From contig CAVQTK010000003.1 of the NCBI GenBank assembly GCA_963716455.1, forward strand, positions 74,937 through 138,936: 64,000 nt of DNA. Reading direction: 5' to 3'. The notes under the pieces are model-generated. The model was not told the origin of the DNA. It did no database searches and saw only the letters and a list, made by a program, of their open reading frames with translations. This DNA is from CAVQTK01 sp963716455 (GTDB lineage Bacteria; Pseudomonadota; Gammaproteobacteria; Coxiellales; Coxiellaceae). Position numbers and translations under genes: made by a program. Position 1 is the first letter of the stretch; the number at the start of each line of letters is the position of its first letter. This document shows positions 35,748-44,294 of the stretch, piece by piece.

Positions 35748-35846
35748 TTATTTACCTTGTTTTTCTTTTTTAGCAGCTCGCTTTTCTTTTAAGGTTTTGG
35801 TGGGTTTTTTTTTAGTTTCTTTTTTAGTCTCTTTAGATTTTGCCAT
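35748..35846 (-). CDS. 32-residue lysine-rich protein
   Basis: ATG at 35846 behind a strong TAGGAGGAT ribosome site. The product starts MAKSKETKKETKKKPTKTL and is almost half lysine, with no hydrophobic stretch. Translation is likely given the ribosome site and the clean Lys/Thr/Glu codon pattern. It may bind nucleic acid; no family is recognised. Confidence 0.6.
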   Translation of the reverse strand: MAKSKETKKETKKKPTKTLKEKRAAKKEKQGK

Positions 35847-36037
35847 ACTATGATCCTCCTAAATCAAAAATTGATAACAATAGGTCTGATCTATCCTACT
35901 ACAAAATTTTCTTAGATTCACCTGTAAGTAAAATTTACGTTCCCGCTATTTCTCCAAAACACTACTATAATTATTTTATTTCTAGGCTTTACGCCTGCGG
36001 GGATGCAGGATATTAATTTAAATATAAGGAGTATTTT

Positions 36038-36133
36038 ATGAAAAAGATGACCAAAAATTTAATGAAGGAAGGATATAAATTATTAAAGTATTTACGCTGC
36101 AAATTGAATCTATGTTTAAAAAAGCTTAAATAA
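36038..36133 (+). CDS. 31-residue cationic amphipathic peptide
   Basis: ATG at 36038 behind TAAGGAG (seven-base spacing). The product starts MKKMTKNLMKEGYKLLKYLR and contains two cysteines near residues 21 and 26. About a third of residues are Lys or Arg and the rest mostly Leu, Met and Tyr, so a cationic helix is expected. No family recognised. A small palindromic stretch (GCCTGCGGGGATGCAGG region) lies 40 bases upstream. Confidence 0.5.
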   Translation: MKKMTKNLMKEGYKLLKYLRCKLNLCLKKLK

Positions 36134-36195
36134 AGCCTAAATATCTAGGAGCTTGTTGATTTTAGTCGCTTTTTGTGTTCGAAAATGAGACAAAA

Positions 36196-36227
36196 TTAAT
36201 AATAATTTAATAATAGGAGTTTATAAT
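36196..36227 (+). promoter_or_regulatory. PmrA-box-like direct repeat with TATAAT
   Basis: TTAAT at 36196-36200 and 36207-36211, six bases apart, the spacing of the Legionella/Coxiella PmrA box (cTTAATatT-N2-cTTAATatT); 14 of 18 consensus positions match. TATAAT follows at 36222-36227, ten bases later. A transcript would start near 36234, about 30 bases before the orphan gene at 36265. The AT-rich context raises the chance of coincidence. Confidence 0.4.
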
Positions 36228-36264
36228 TCTATATAGAAAAAAATTTAAATATCGAAAATAAATT

Positions 36265-37806
36265 ATGCGTATAGAGCTTTCCGATATAATAGGTCAGCCT
36301 GGCCAGGCGAATAGCAATCCTATCACTTTAACCGAGGCAATGGATTACCATTACATCATTAATGGTCTATTGACTTCGCTTGTTGTTCTGCAAGCTGTAG
36401 AACAAGCCGATGTCTTTAACATTTCTAGTTTAGCAATCGATATAGTTGGAATATTGGGTACAGCAGCTATTGTGATAGCTAGCAGAAAAGCTAGCCAACA
36501 ACAATTAGACAAATGGATGCATAGGTACGATAACCTTTCTACTGGAAGTGTAAGTGTGGTTGCAATTATTGCCAATGATTTATTAAAAATATCGGCTGCT
36601 AGTGCAAAAGTTGGAGCAGGATTGGCAATAGCGAGTTCCTGTGCTGCCTTCGCTGCTGCGGCCCATGCATGGATTTCTTTTGGGTATTCATTAGTCGAAC
36701 TTAGACGCGCTTATAAAAAATGCTGTCCGGAAGCTTTAGTAGAGGAGCGATTAGAAAAATATCAACTCCTGCAACAACGAATAGATAGTCAAGAAGAAAG
36801 TGCAGAAAGCAAAAAGATAATTCAAATAGAACAGCAGCAACTATTAGATGAAGCATTGGCTATAGCAAAGGTAGATATTGACAAGGTTGATGAAGGACAG
36901 AAAGCAAGTCAAGTAGAAAAATTCCAAACCATTTTCCAAGAAAAACAGATACCGTTAGAAGCGTGTCGAGATCTAACGCAAACTCCTTCAGCTAATGAAA
37001 AAGTTGTAGCTGATCAAATAATAGAAGAGCAAACACAACAGGTTATAGAGAAAGGCAAAACTTGTTTTATAAATCTTACTGCAGCCGTAAGCTTAACTGT
37101 GTTAGCGATTGCGACCGTCATGGCAGTGCCATTTGTAGGTATCGCAATAGCAGCAGGACTGACCCTTTTTGCCGTCTCTTATAAAGCATCACAGCTGAGG
37201 AAAATTAAATGTCAGCAGGCAAAGCAAGAAGAAATTTTTTCTCGACATAAAAACCGCATTTTAAATCAGTATTTAAACGACAAAGGTAAAATGGCTATTG
37301 TTGAAAGAGTAATCGGCAGATTGGGCCCCGCCGGCGCAAGTTTACAAATGGAGGTAACGTGTCGTCTGGCGTATGAAAAATACGAGGAAAAACTTTTAAA
37401 AAAATATCTTGCAGGTTATAAAGAAGATTATAAAAAACAAATTGAAAAGGAACTTTCTCAATCAGGTAAGGAAATGAAGAATTTGAGTGAAATTGAAGAA
37501 AATCCTGCTATCGAGGTTGAAGCAAGACGCAAAATTGAGGAAGATTTTTATGAATCACTTTTTGCGCCTTCATTTGCTAAACAGCTCGATTCTTTTCTAC
37601 AAAATATTTTAAATCAAACAGCTGAGCAGTCTATGCTGAGAGAAAAAATACAGGCAAATGAACAAAATAAAGCGGATGTTCCACAATCTACTCGTAGTCG
37701 TTTTTCTTATGGAGGAATATTTTCACCAAAGAAGAAAGCAGGCCCAGCTATAAAAAGAGAGGGTGTTACAGCTACTCCAATCCCTTCTGGTTTCTCTAAG
37801 GGTTAA
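36265..37806 (+). CDS. Orphan membrane-associated coiled-coil protein, effector candidate
   Basis: 513 residues, no recognised family and no signal peptide. The N-terminal third has three hydrophobic segments (about 33-45, 55-72 and 95-140, with SAKVGAGLAIASSCAAFAAAAHAW). Residues 155-265 are charged and helical (EERLEKYQLLQQRIDSQEE). A paired hydrophobic hairpin follows near 270-312 (FINLTAAVSLTVLAIATVMA then VPFVGIAIAAGLTLFAVSY). The last 190 residues are Lys/Glu-rich with predicted coiled coil and end in a basic, proline-containing tail. This architecture is common among effectors that insert into host membranes. Upstream lies a PmrA-box-like site. Confidence 0.6.
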   Translation: MRIELSDIIGQPGQANSNPITLTEAMDYHYIINGLLTSLVVLQAVEQADVFNISSLAIDIVGILGTAAIVIASRKASQQQLDKWMHRYDNLSTGSVSVVAIIANDLLKISAASAKVGAGLAIASSCAAFAAAAHAWISFGYSLVELRRAYKKCCPEALVEERLEKYQLLQQRIDSQEESAESKKIIQIEQQQLLDEALAIAKVDIDKVDEGQKASQVEKFQTIFQEKQIPLEACRDLTQTPSANEKVVADQIIEEQTQQVIEKGKTCFINLTAAVSLTVLAIATVMAVPFVGIAIAAGLTLFAVSYKASQLRKIKCQQAKQEEIFSRHKNRILNQYLNDKGKMAIVERVIGRLGPAGASLQMEVTCRLAYEKYEEKLLKKYLAGYKEDYKKQIEKELSQSGKEMKNLSEIEENPAIEVEARRKIEEDFYESLFAPSFAKQLDSFLQNILNQTAEQSMLREKIQANEQNKADVPQSTRSRFSYGGIFSPKKKAGPAIKREGVTATPIPSGFSKG

Positions 37807-37891
37807 CGAACAACTTGCAAACTGTTCAAAAGGAAGTAAAATAGTTTAGAGATTTTCCAAATAAAAATGAATACCTAAGGGAGACCAGACT

Positions 37892-38458
37892 ATGGAATTA
37901 GCTTTTGACCCAACGAACCCACCCCCACCCTCATCACCGGAGCCCTCACAGTCATCAACCCCATCGCCAACACCAAGCGAGACTAAAAAGCTACCCCGGG
38001 ATGGGGATATGTGGGTGTACCTGAAAGAAATTCTTTTTTTGAATTGTAAAATTAGAACAAGCATTATAAAGAACATTAAAACCGGACTTGCTAAAATGGG
38101 CTTGACCGCATTGTTTGCGGCAGCGCCAAAAATACTTCCCCAAATTTGTCGTTCAAGCCTTAACTACGGTGGTGGTACTCTGTTAATTATTTTCGGTACT
38201 TTTAATAATATATGTGGTAAGCATAAAGATGGTAAAGCATTAAGTTGCGTAAAAAGAGTTGCGGGCGTTGGTGAACTTGTGCTGTTAGCAGCAATAGATA
38301 TAGTTACCAGTTTAGAATTAGCGGGGGATAATGAAACTGCTCAAAAGATTGCTGAATATTTGCCGCCAGCATTTCTAACCGTTTTTGCCTTTAAAATGTT
38401 ATTTGACTGCTCTTTAGGAATTCGCTCACCACGAAAGGAAAAATGGAGTTGGCACTAA
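37892..38458 (+). CDS. Orphan membrane protein with proline-rich N-terminus
   Basis: 188 residues. Residues 8-36 are almost entirely Pro, Ser, Thr and Glu (NPPPPSSPEPSQSSTPSPTP). After a short basic stretch come four hydrophobic segments (GLAKMGLTALFAAAPKIL, GGGTLLIIFGTF, VGELVLLAAIDIVTSLEL, AFLTVFAFKMLFD). Several cysteines. The start could be ATG 37892. It precedes and overlaps a 71-residue membrane protein by 16 bases. No family recognised. Confidence 0.5.
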   Translation: MELAFDPTNPPPPSSPEPSQSSTPSPTPSETKKLPRDGDMWVYLKEILFLNCKIRTSIIKNIKTGLAKMGLTALFAAAPKILPQICRSSLNYGGGTLLIIFGTFNNICGKHKDGKALSCVKRVAGVGELVLLAAIDIVTSLELAGDNETAQKIAEYLPPAFLTVFAFKMLFDCSLGIRSPRKEKWSWH

Positions 38459-38658
38459 TAGAAGGCTTGCCCACTACCACACAGGTGGCATTGATTACGG
38501 CAGGTCCTATAGTAAAAGCTATTAATCCAGAGTTAGCATTATTGGGAGGGAGTGGTATCGCCGGGGCTCAGAGTTTATATTATTTTACCAAGGGAATAAG
38601 CCTGTGGTGTTATTATCGTAAGCAAAAATCTGAATTTTCTGCCACCAGGAGGCAGTAG
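38443..38658 (+). CDS. Small orphan membrane protein
   Basis: 71 residues, start ATG 38443 with AAAGGA five bases upstream, overlapping the previous gene by 16 bases. One or two hydrophobic stretches (TQVALITAGPIVKAI, LALLGGSGIAGAQSLYYF) and a basic tail (YYRKQKSEFSATRRQ). Both this and the preceding product begin MELA. It might be the C-terminal continuation of the preceding gene after a frameshift, but its own ribosome site argues for an independent gene. A small hairpin (CTGCC/GGCAG) covers the last codons. Confidence 0.45.
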   Translation: MELALIEGLPTTTQVALITAGPIVKAINPELALLGGSGIAGAQSLYYFTKGISLWCYYRKQKSEFSATRRQ

Positions 38659-39127
38659 AGCTAAATTTACCAAGAAATATAGAGAAGGGGATGATAATCT
38701 AGCGAGAGTTCTGAGGGCGGTAGTAATAAGAGTTTATCGATCTTAGAAGCAGTGTACGAGTTATAATAGTGAACTGTTCCCCCGTCACGGATAGCAAGGT
38801 ATAATTTCCAGAGAATGCCAAAGCTACACCAATATCACTTCAAATTACAAGCTTAAAAGTCTTCATATGGAAAAATATGACTGGTTGTTATTTTAAAGAG
38901 TGGTATTTATAGGATGTAAATTCCGAAGTGCGAAAGTAAACAGCCTTGCCTTAGATTATAGCAACATGGGATTAAGATACTAGTTGGAAGAAGTAAAATT
39001 GATTACAAGTACAACAATTGGCTATTGTCTTACCACTTTAATTTGGATATGATTCTTACATTAATATGCTGTGCAAGCAACCATACGTGCACGGATAGGT
39101 AAATTTTAAACTAAAGGAGATAAGCAT
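38659..39127. other. Gene-free stretch before the large orphan
   Basis: About 470 bases with no supported coding region on either strand. A possible promoter for the next gene is TTGGAT (39050), 16-base spacer, TATGCT. A strong AAAGGAGA site at 39113-39120 belongs to the ATG at 39128. Nothing else seen. Confidence 0.5.
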
Positions 39128-39463
39128 ATGCAAAAGATGAAGATATTTTACAAAGGTTTGATGAGCTTTCACAAGAACCAAATTTTGATCAGAAATCCTC
39201 TACTTCCTCAGGGCGTAGTGAAAAGAAAGAAAATTTTCCTCAAGAAAGCAATCTTTTAGCTATCGAAGACGAAGAGTCTGATTTTTCACTTACAGTTTTT
39301 CCCAACCTTCTAAAATTCAAGCTGATGCAGAAGGAGGTTCGCATACCTTAAAACAACCACTAGAAGATCAGGATGATGAAGAGGATGAAGATGAGAAAAC
39401 TATCGGTCAATCAGGAAAAAAACAAACTTTTGAATCAAAATATTGATGAAGAGATGACACGGA
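39128..39463 (+). pseudogene. Scrambled 5' end of the large orphan gene
   Basis: ATG 39128 has an ideal ribosome site (AAAGGAGA, seven bases). The sequence after it looks coding but jumps frame about four times: EDILQRFDELSQEPNFDQ (39139 on), then PSKIQADAEGGSHTLKQPLE (39306 on), then NIDEEMTRIVPGKASLPSHN (39439 on), then the frame of the main gene. Net shift is zero, so ATG and the main body share a frame. The acidic, Ser-rich composition matches the main gene's first residues. Either decay or repeated indel errors. Confidence 0.55.
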
Positions 39464-42424
39464 TTGTTCCAGGCAAGGCATCCTTGCCATCCCATAACGA
39501 GAGATTCAGACGATATAGAGGAAAAAGTTAAGTTTCCATGTGAAGAAGAACCCGATTCTCCAGTGGGGCAAGAGTATAAAATTATTTTCGATCAGGGTGC
39601 ATTGGACCAAATTGTAGAATATAAAAAAGCTTTAATTGATAAAAGAATCACTCCTGGGGCTTATCTATTAGCATTATTAAAGAAAAATTTGGGTAAAAAA
39701 CAAGATTTATCGGACTACATAAAATCTCTCACTTGGAAGGAATTTATAGTTCACATTATTAAAACGAAGCAATTTGTGGAAGTCTCTTTCTCCCAAAATC
39801 CTTCCTGTTTCAATGATGTTGAATTATCTATTTTAGGTAAGATAAATTTTATTGTAAAAGTTAATCTATATCATTCAGATTCCTCCTTCAAGGGACAACT
39901 TTTATTTACTTCGGCTCTATCATTTGATGGCTCGATCCCGTCCTTTGAAACTAAAGATATGTTATCGGTGCAGTTAAATTCATTGGCAATTGATCGAACA
40001 AAGTTTTTTCAATATTACCAACAAAATTTTTTGACGCTTCTATTACATGCAAGTCAAGATGCCTTATCTAAGCAAAAAAAAGCATTTATTACTCTTTCCG
40101 CAAGAGATAGTGAGGTTTTTTCCAGGTATTTTGCTCCTATTACAAATAGACTGTTTTTGCGTATGTTAAAAGATCTACTTGAAAAAGAACATCGTAAGTT
40201 TAGCGAAATTGCAGGTATTTATTACGATTCCTATTGTGAGCAAGAGGAGCAAGTAGTTAACTCAAATGAAACAATTCAGGGCATTCATTTAATAGTAGGG
40301 TCTTCAAAAGAAGGAAGGCGGTTTAATGCTCAGTATCAAATTAACCCTAGCTTATGTAATGTAGAAGACAATGAGTTTGACTCTTGTATTCTATACAGCG
40401 TGGTATTTAATCGAGTTACCAGCAACCCTATGGCGGGTATTCTTGATCCTTTAAAAGGAGATGCATACTTAAAATTAACTCAAACTGATGCTCTTACGAT
40501 ATTGACAGGTATAGAGGGTGAATATAAGGATCACCACTATCATCTGTCTACTTCTGATGAGTTGGATGGGGGAAATTTTAAAGTAGGTGAAATATTTGTG
40601 GCGACTTCAACAGGATTAATAAGAGGATTAGAAGTGGAAGCAGCAAGAAGAGAACGGATAGAACTAAATCCTTTGTCTTCTTCATTGATGGACGCTAAAA
40701 CATATCAAAAAGATGGAGTAATTAAAGTAAATTATCGAACGGATCTGAGCGAAAAAGATATTATTCCAGCCCAGGATGAAAAAATCTCACTATTTTTAGA
40801 TGGTTGGGTAGATAAAGAGCTGGATTTAGTGAAACAAATTTTAATTGGTACACTAGTCCATTTTAATATACACCAGCGGGGTGGGAAAAAATTGGATTAT
40901 ACGCTTTACTTGATAAAGGAAAATCTTACCCCTGGAATGATTTGGACTGTTGTTAAAAATCAAGCGGCTAGCCGAGAAGGGAATGCTGGGATTGATTGGG
41001 ATAGCATATTAAACATTACTCCCAAAACCTTTTTTTATTATTTAGATTGTTTAGTGAAGTTTATAACTCCTGTAGCAATGGAAAAATTGAACCAAAATGG
41101 ACGGGACGTGGTAATTATAGCAGAGACAGCACTGTCTTTTATGCAGGAAAATAGTATAGGAAGTCTTCTATTTTTAACTCGTCAATATGATCCTAAAGAA
41201 AATAGAACTGACCTTTCGATTCGATTATTAATAGAAAGAATCTATCAACATTTTTGTGATATACCTAAACCTCGTATTGAAGAGTGTAAGACCAACGAGG
41301 GTGGTATAAGTGCTAATTTTATTTATGTAAAAGGTAAACGACAATTAAGTACCAACCCTATTCCGACGTTACATTGTTATTTTGATAAAAAAGGTTTTGA
41401 AAATTATGCTGCTAAAAGATTTTATGAATTTTTACAAATGGCTTATGAGTATGCTGAAAAAAGGGGAATTGATAAAAAACCATGGTTAAAGATTCCTGCA
41501 AGTGCATTGGGAAGCTTTCCTGAAAGCTCACCATTAGGAACCTATGCTAAGGAGTGTTTGATTAAGGCGGTGGCTAAATTTTTAGTTAGCTTGGAACTAA
41601 TTTTTAACAACAACCACGCATTGGCAAAATGGGCAAAAGGAGCTCTATTTGAGTTCCCTAATTATGTTAGTACAGCTAGGCTGGAAAATTCCGACGACAC
41701 GGAATATTATGATTTTATAAAAAGCAAGGTAGAATTTATTAGGATTCAAGCCGAGAAATTAAAAATTACTTTTTCGCTTGAAGAAGTTCAGGCTAATCAC
41801 GATAAAGAAGAACAGTATATGCTTTTTTATGTCGTCCCAAATGCTTCACATGTTTCATTTGGAGATAGGTGTCATGAACGCTTTTCTGAGCCTGTTCCAG
41901 AAATTAATACGGAAGCAAAATTAGTTCCTTTGTTAAAAGGTAAAGGAAGAAGTTTAACTACCATGAATAAATTCTTGTACTCTCCTGAGTCCAAATTTAT
42001 ATTGAGCAAATCAGGTGATGCGAAAACTGAAAGGACTGAAAAGACTAAATTATCTGCTGGGAGTTTAGATTGGTTGAAAAACAGTCTGATATTAAAGATA
42101 TCTAATATTCCTGCAAATAGTACTACTACGTTCACTACAAATCCATATGAACCTCTAATAGGAAAAATTGCACAGGCTCAAGATCTTGAAACAATAGAGA
42201 AAAGTGTTCAAGGAAATAATGAACTTGTGCATATCTTAGGAATTTTATTGGTACATGCACAACTTTGGGATGAACGCAGTTTTCCAGATGGAGGCCTTAG
42301 ATTACCTGTGACTACTAAAATAACACCACGACCTGAGTCAGCTTCTAAAAGTGGGAAAAGTACTGAAGAAACTACAAGATCAACGCTGTTACAGGCAGTG
42401 CAAACTTACATGGATTACGCTTAA
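39464..42424 (+). CDS. Large orphan protein, effector candidate
   Basis: The uninterrupted frame is 986 codons from a TTG at 39464 that has no ribosome site, so the true start is probably ATG 39128 with a roughly 1,100-residue product. Soluble, acidic N-terminus, no signal peptide or membrane helix, no repeats. It looks helical throughout, with short segments such as VGSSKEGRRFNAQYQINPS, LDGGNFKVGEIFVATSTG, and a Ser/Thr-rich tail. No family recognised. Size, isolation and placement beside other orphans suggest an effector; this is only context. Confidence 0.6.
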   Translation: MFQARHPCHPITRDSDDIEEKVKFPCEEEPDSPVGQEYKIIFDQGALDQIVEYKKALIDKRITPGAYLLALLKKNLGKKQDLSDYIKSLTWKEFIVHIIKTKQFVEVSFSQNPSCFNDVELSILGKINFIVKVNLYHSDSSFKGQLLFTSALSFDGSIPSFETKDMLSVQLNSLAIDRTKFFQYYQQNFLTLLLHASQDALSKQKKAFITLSARDSEVFSRYFAPITNRLFLRMLKDLLEKEHRKFSEIAGIYYDSYCEQEEQVVNSNETIQGIHLIVGSSKEGRRFNAQYQINPSLCNVEDNEFDSCILYSVVFNRVTSNPMAGILDPLKGDAYLKLTQTDALTILTGIEGEYKDHHYHLSTSDELDGGNFKVGEIFVATSTGLIRGLEVEAARRERIELNPLSSSLMDAKTYQKDGVIKVNYRTDLSEKDIIPAQDEKISLFLDGWVDKELDLVKQILIGTLVHFNIHQRGGKKLDYTLYLIKENLTPGMIWTVVKNQAASREGNAGIDWDSILNITPKTFFYYLDCLVKFITPVAMEKLNQNGRDVVIIAETALSFMQENSIGSLLFLTRQYDPKENRTDLSIRLLIERIYQHFCDIPKPRIEECKTNEGGISANFIYVKGKRQLSTNPIPTLHCYFDKKGFENYAAKRFYEFLQMAYEYAEKRGIDKKPWLKIPASALGSFPESSPLGTYAKECLIKAVAKFLVSLELIFNNNHALAKWAKGALFEFPNYVSTARLENSDDTEYYDFIKSKVEFIRIQAEKLKITFSLEEVQANHDKEEQYMLFYVVPNASHVSFGDRCHERFSEPVPEINTEAKLVPLLKGKGRSLTTMNKFLYSPESKFILSKSGDAKTERTEKTKLSAGSLDWLKNSLILKISNIPANSTTTFTTNPYEPLIGKIAQAQDLETIEKSVQGNNELVHILGILLVHAQLWDERSFPDGGLRLPVTTKITPRPESASKSGKSTEETTRSTLLQAVQTYMDYA

Positions 42425-42453
42425 AAGAGCTAGTTAAAAGAGCTTTAAGGGGT

Positions 42454-42475
42454 CCCGCAGGCGTTGGTCTGCGGG
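42454..42475. terminator. Hairpin between convergent genes
   Basis: CCCGCAG (42454-42460) pairs with CTGCGGG (42469-42475) over an eight-base loop, 30 bases after the large orphan's stop and 72 bases from the waaC stop. No T-run on either side, so terminator activity is uncertain. Confidence 0.4.
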
Positions 42476-42546
42476 GCAACGAGGCTTCGGAACCAAAACC
42501 TTAAGTAAACGCTTACGATTTAAACGTCCATGTGTCGGCATGGTAA

Positions 42547-43587
42547 CTAAGCGATCTGTTCTGTCATTATTTGTTTAAAAAAATTCCAGACTATTTCAGG
42601 TTTAATTGCTGCTAGACAAAGTGGTTCAGTATGAGTTTCATTTCCATAATTGCAATCATATTTATAACACAGGGTGCAAGGAAAAGAAGAAATAAGATGT
42701 TGTTGATGCAAGCCTGTAGTCCCAATAAGTTTTACACTAGTGGATCCATAAAAGGTAACTGCAGGAACATTTAATGCAGCTGCTAGATGGCTCAGACCGG
42801 TATCACTGCAAACCGCTCCCTTTGATCCCTTAAGAATTTTCGCTTGTTCAGACAATGTACAAAAAGGTAGAACATAAGTGTTTGAATGTCCGGCAGCAAT
42901 TTTTTCAGCACGTTGTTTTTCATTCGCATTTCCCCACGGTAATAACACATTCAGTCCTTCTTGTGCTGCATACTCTATAAGCTGATGCCAATGCGATTCT
43001 GGCCATAATTTTGATGACCAACTAGCATTATGAACGAACACCAGATAGGGTGTTGGCAAATCGATTTTAAGAGAGGGGAACGGATAATCTGTAATACCGT
43101 AATCGGGTTGAGTGTCAGGGTATGGGTATTGAAGAATTTGTGCGAAAAGTAAACGTAGACGTTTAATTGCATGCATATCTTTATCAACAAAATAGGTTTT
43201 TTGATAAGCTATAGAAGAAACCCACGATTCACGTGCTGATTTTTTATCAAGACCATGTCGGGGGCCACGACTTAATAACATAGCGATGGCGCTTTTTAGT
43301 GAACTTTGACCATCTATTACCAAATCGTATTTTTCTTTGCGCAATGCAGTCAAAAATTGCGATATTTCTCCATTTTTTATGGATTGATAAAAATTTTTCC
43401 GCCATTTTCTGTGAGCAGTGGGAATAATGTTTTTTACAGCGGGATGCCATAAAGCAACCTCAGAAAAATTTTTGTCTATTACCCAATCAAAGGAAATATT
43501 AGGAATTGCACGAGATGCATCGGTAAGTGCAGGTAATGCGTGGATCAAATCTCCCATGGAGGTTAATTTTACAAATAAGATATTCAT
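42547..43587 (-). CDS. waaC: Lipopolysaccharide heptosyltransferase I
   Basis: GT9 enzyme adding the first L-glycero-D-manno-heptose to Kdo2-lipid A, inner face of the inner membrane. 346 residues. LFVKLTSMGDLIHALPAL at the N-terminus, DGQSSLKSAIAMLL near 93, PRHGLDKKSARE, and the donor-site CSDTGLSHLAAALNVPAVTFYGST near 268 are typical of WaaC. First codons follow the 2OG oxygenase stop by one base. Substrate comes from hldE/hldD in this window. Confidence 0.9.
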   Translation of the reverse strand: MNILFVKLTSMGDLIHALPALTDASRAIPNISFDWVIDKNFSEVALWHPAVKNIIPTAHRKWRKNFYQSIKNGEISQFLTALRKEKYDLVIDGQSSLKSAIAMLLSRGPRHGLDKKSARESWVSSIAYQKTYFVDKDMHAIKRLRLLFAQILQYPYPDTQPDYGITDYPFPSLKIDLPTPYLVFVHNASWSSKLWPESHWHQLIEYAAQEGLNVLLPWGNANEKQRAEKIAAGHSNTYVLPFCTLSEQAKILKGSKGAVCSDTGLSHLAAALNVPAVTFYGSTSVKLIGTTGLHQQHLISSFPCTLCYKYDCNYGNETHTEPLCLAAIKPEIVWNFFKQIMTEQIA

Positions 43588-43588
43588 C

Positions 43589-44224
43589 TTAATATTCTTC
43601 TTTTTTAATTAAACGTGGAAAAAAACGCTTAAACATAGCGGTTAAGCGATGATGATTTAAATGTTTGGTTAATGCTGCATCTCCTGATAAATAATTTAAT
43701 TGTAAAGAATTACGTTTACCAATAAAAGGTTTATGTCCATGCCAGCCATTTGCAGTTACTTTAAAAATTAAACAACTACCCGCAAGAGGAGAAATCTCTT
43801 CAAAATAATCATCCAGTGAATCCTTACTATTTAATAACCGCAATTTCCCTTCGTTACTTTCCCAATTGTTATTCATATAAAGCAAAACAGTAATAAGTTT
43901 GCTTTTGCTATCAGTGTGTATAAAACCATCTCGTTCAGTAGTAAAACCTCTTAAAGTCAACATAGTAGGTTTATTTTGTAAAGAGATAGCAAATTTTTCT
44001 GCAATAATTTGTCTTAAGGTGGGCCCTTCAAGTTCAGTTATAAGTTGCCGAAATAGTGAAGAAAATTTTACTGATGAAGCAGGAATACTTCCGCGACTTG
44101 TAATCGATGGGAAATCTTTAACTAGTGCAGAAAGATGATGAGCATCGATAAAATTTGGAATTATTAAGTACGGGAAAGGATCCTCTTTAATCGGAATTTG
44201 TTGCAAAGCGGTAAAATTAATCAT
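43589..44224 (-). CDS. 2-oxoglutarate/Fe(II)-dependent oxygenase (prolyl-4-hydroxylase-like)
   Basis: 211 residues, cytoplasmic. Double-stranded beta-helix signature: HTDSKSKLITVLLYMN near 106 supplies the HxD pair, and WHGHKPFIGKRNSLQLNYL near 170 supplies the second His and the Arg that binds 2-oxoglutarate. Related proteins occur in surface-polysaccharide loci. It is flanked on the same strand by a GT2 glycosyltransferase upstream and waaC one base downstream, so hydroxylation of an LPS-linked or surface-linked sugar or protein is possible. The substrate is not known. Confidence 0.75.
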   Translation of the reverse strand: MINFTALQQIPIKEDPFPYLIIPNFIDAHHLSALVKDFPSITSRGSIPASSVKFSSLFRQLITELEGPTLRQIIAEKFAISLQNKPTMLTLRGFTTERDGFIHTDSKSKLITVLLYMNNNWESNEGKLRLLNSKDSLDDYFEEISPLAGSCLIFKVTANGWHGHKPFIGKRNSLQLNYLSGDAALTKHLNHHRLTAMFKRFFPRLIKKEEY

Positions 44225-44294
44225 GGACCCACTTTCTGATTGAATAAAGCACTATTTTAACATGCTTTTAAATTGTCAAACAAGTAGCTTACAG

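Noticed and set aside
39464..42424. Ankyrin or leucine-rich repeats in the large orphan
   Set aside because: No G-xTPLHxA or LxxLxLxxN periodicity found on reading the translation.
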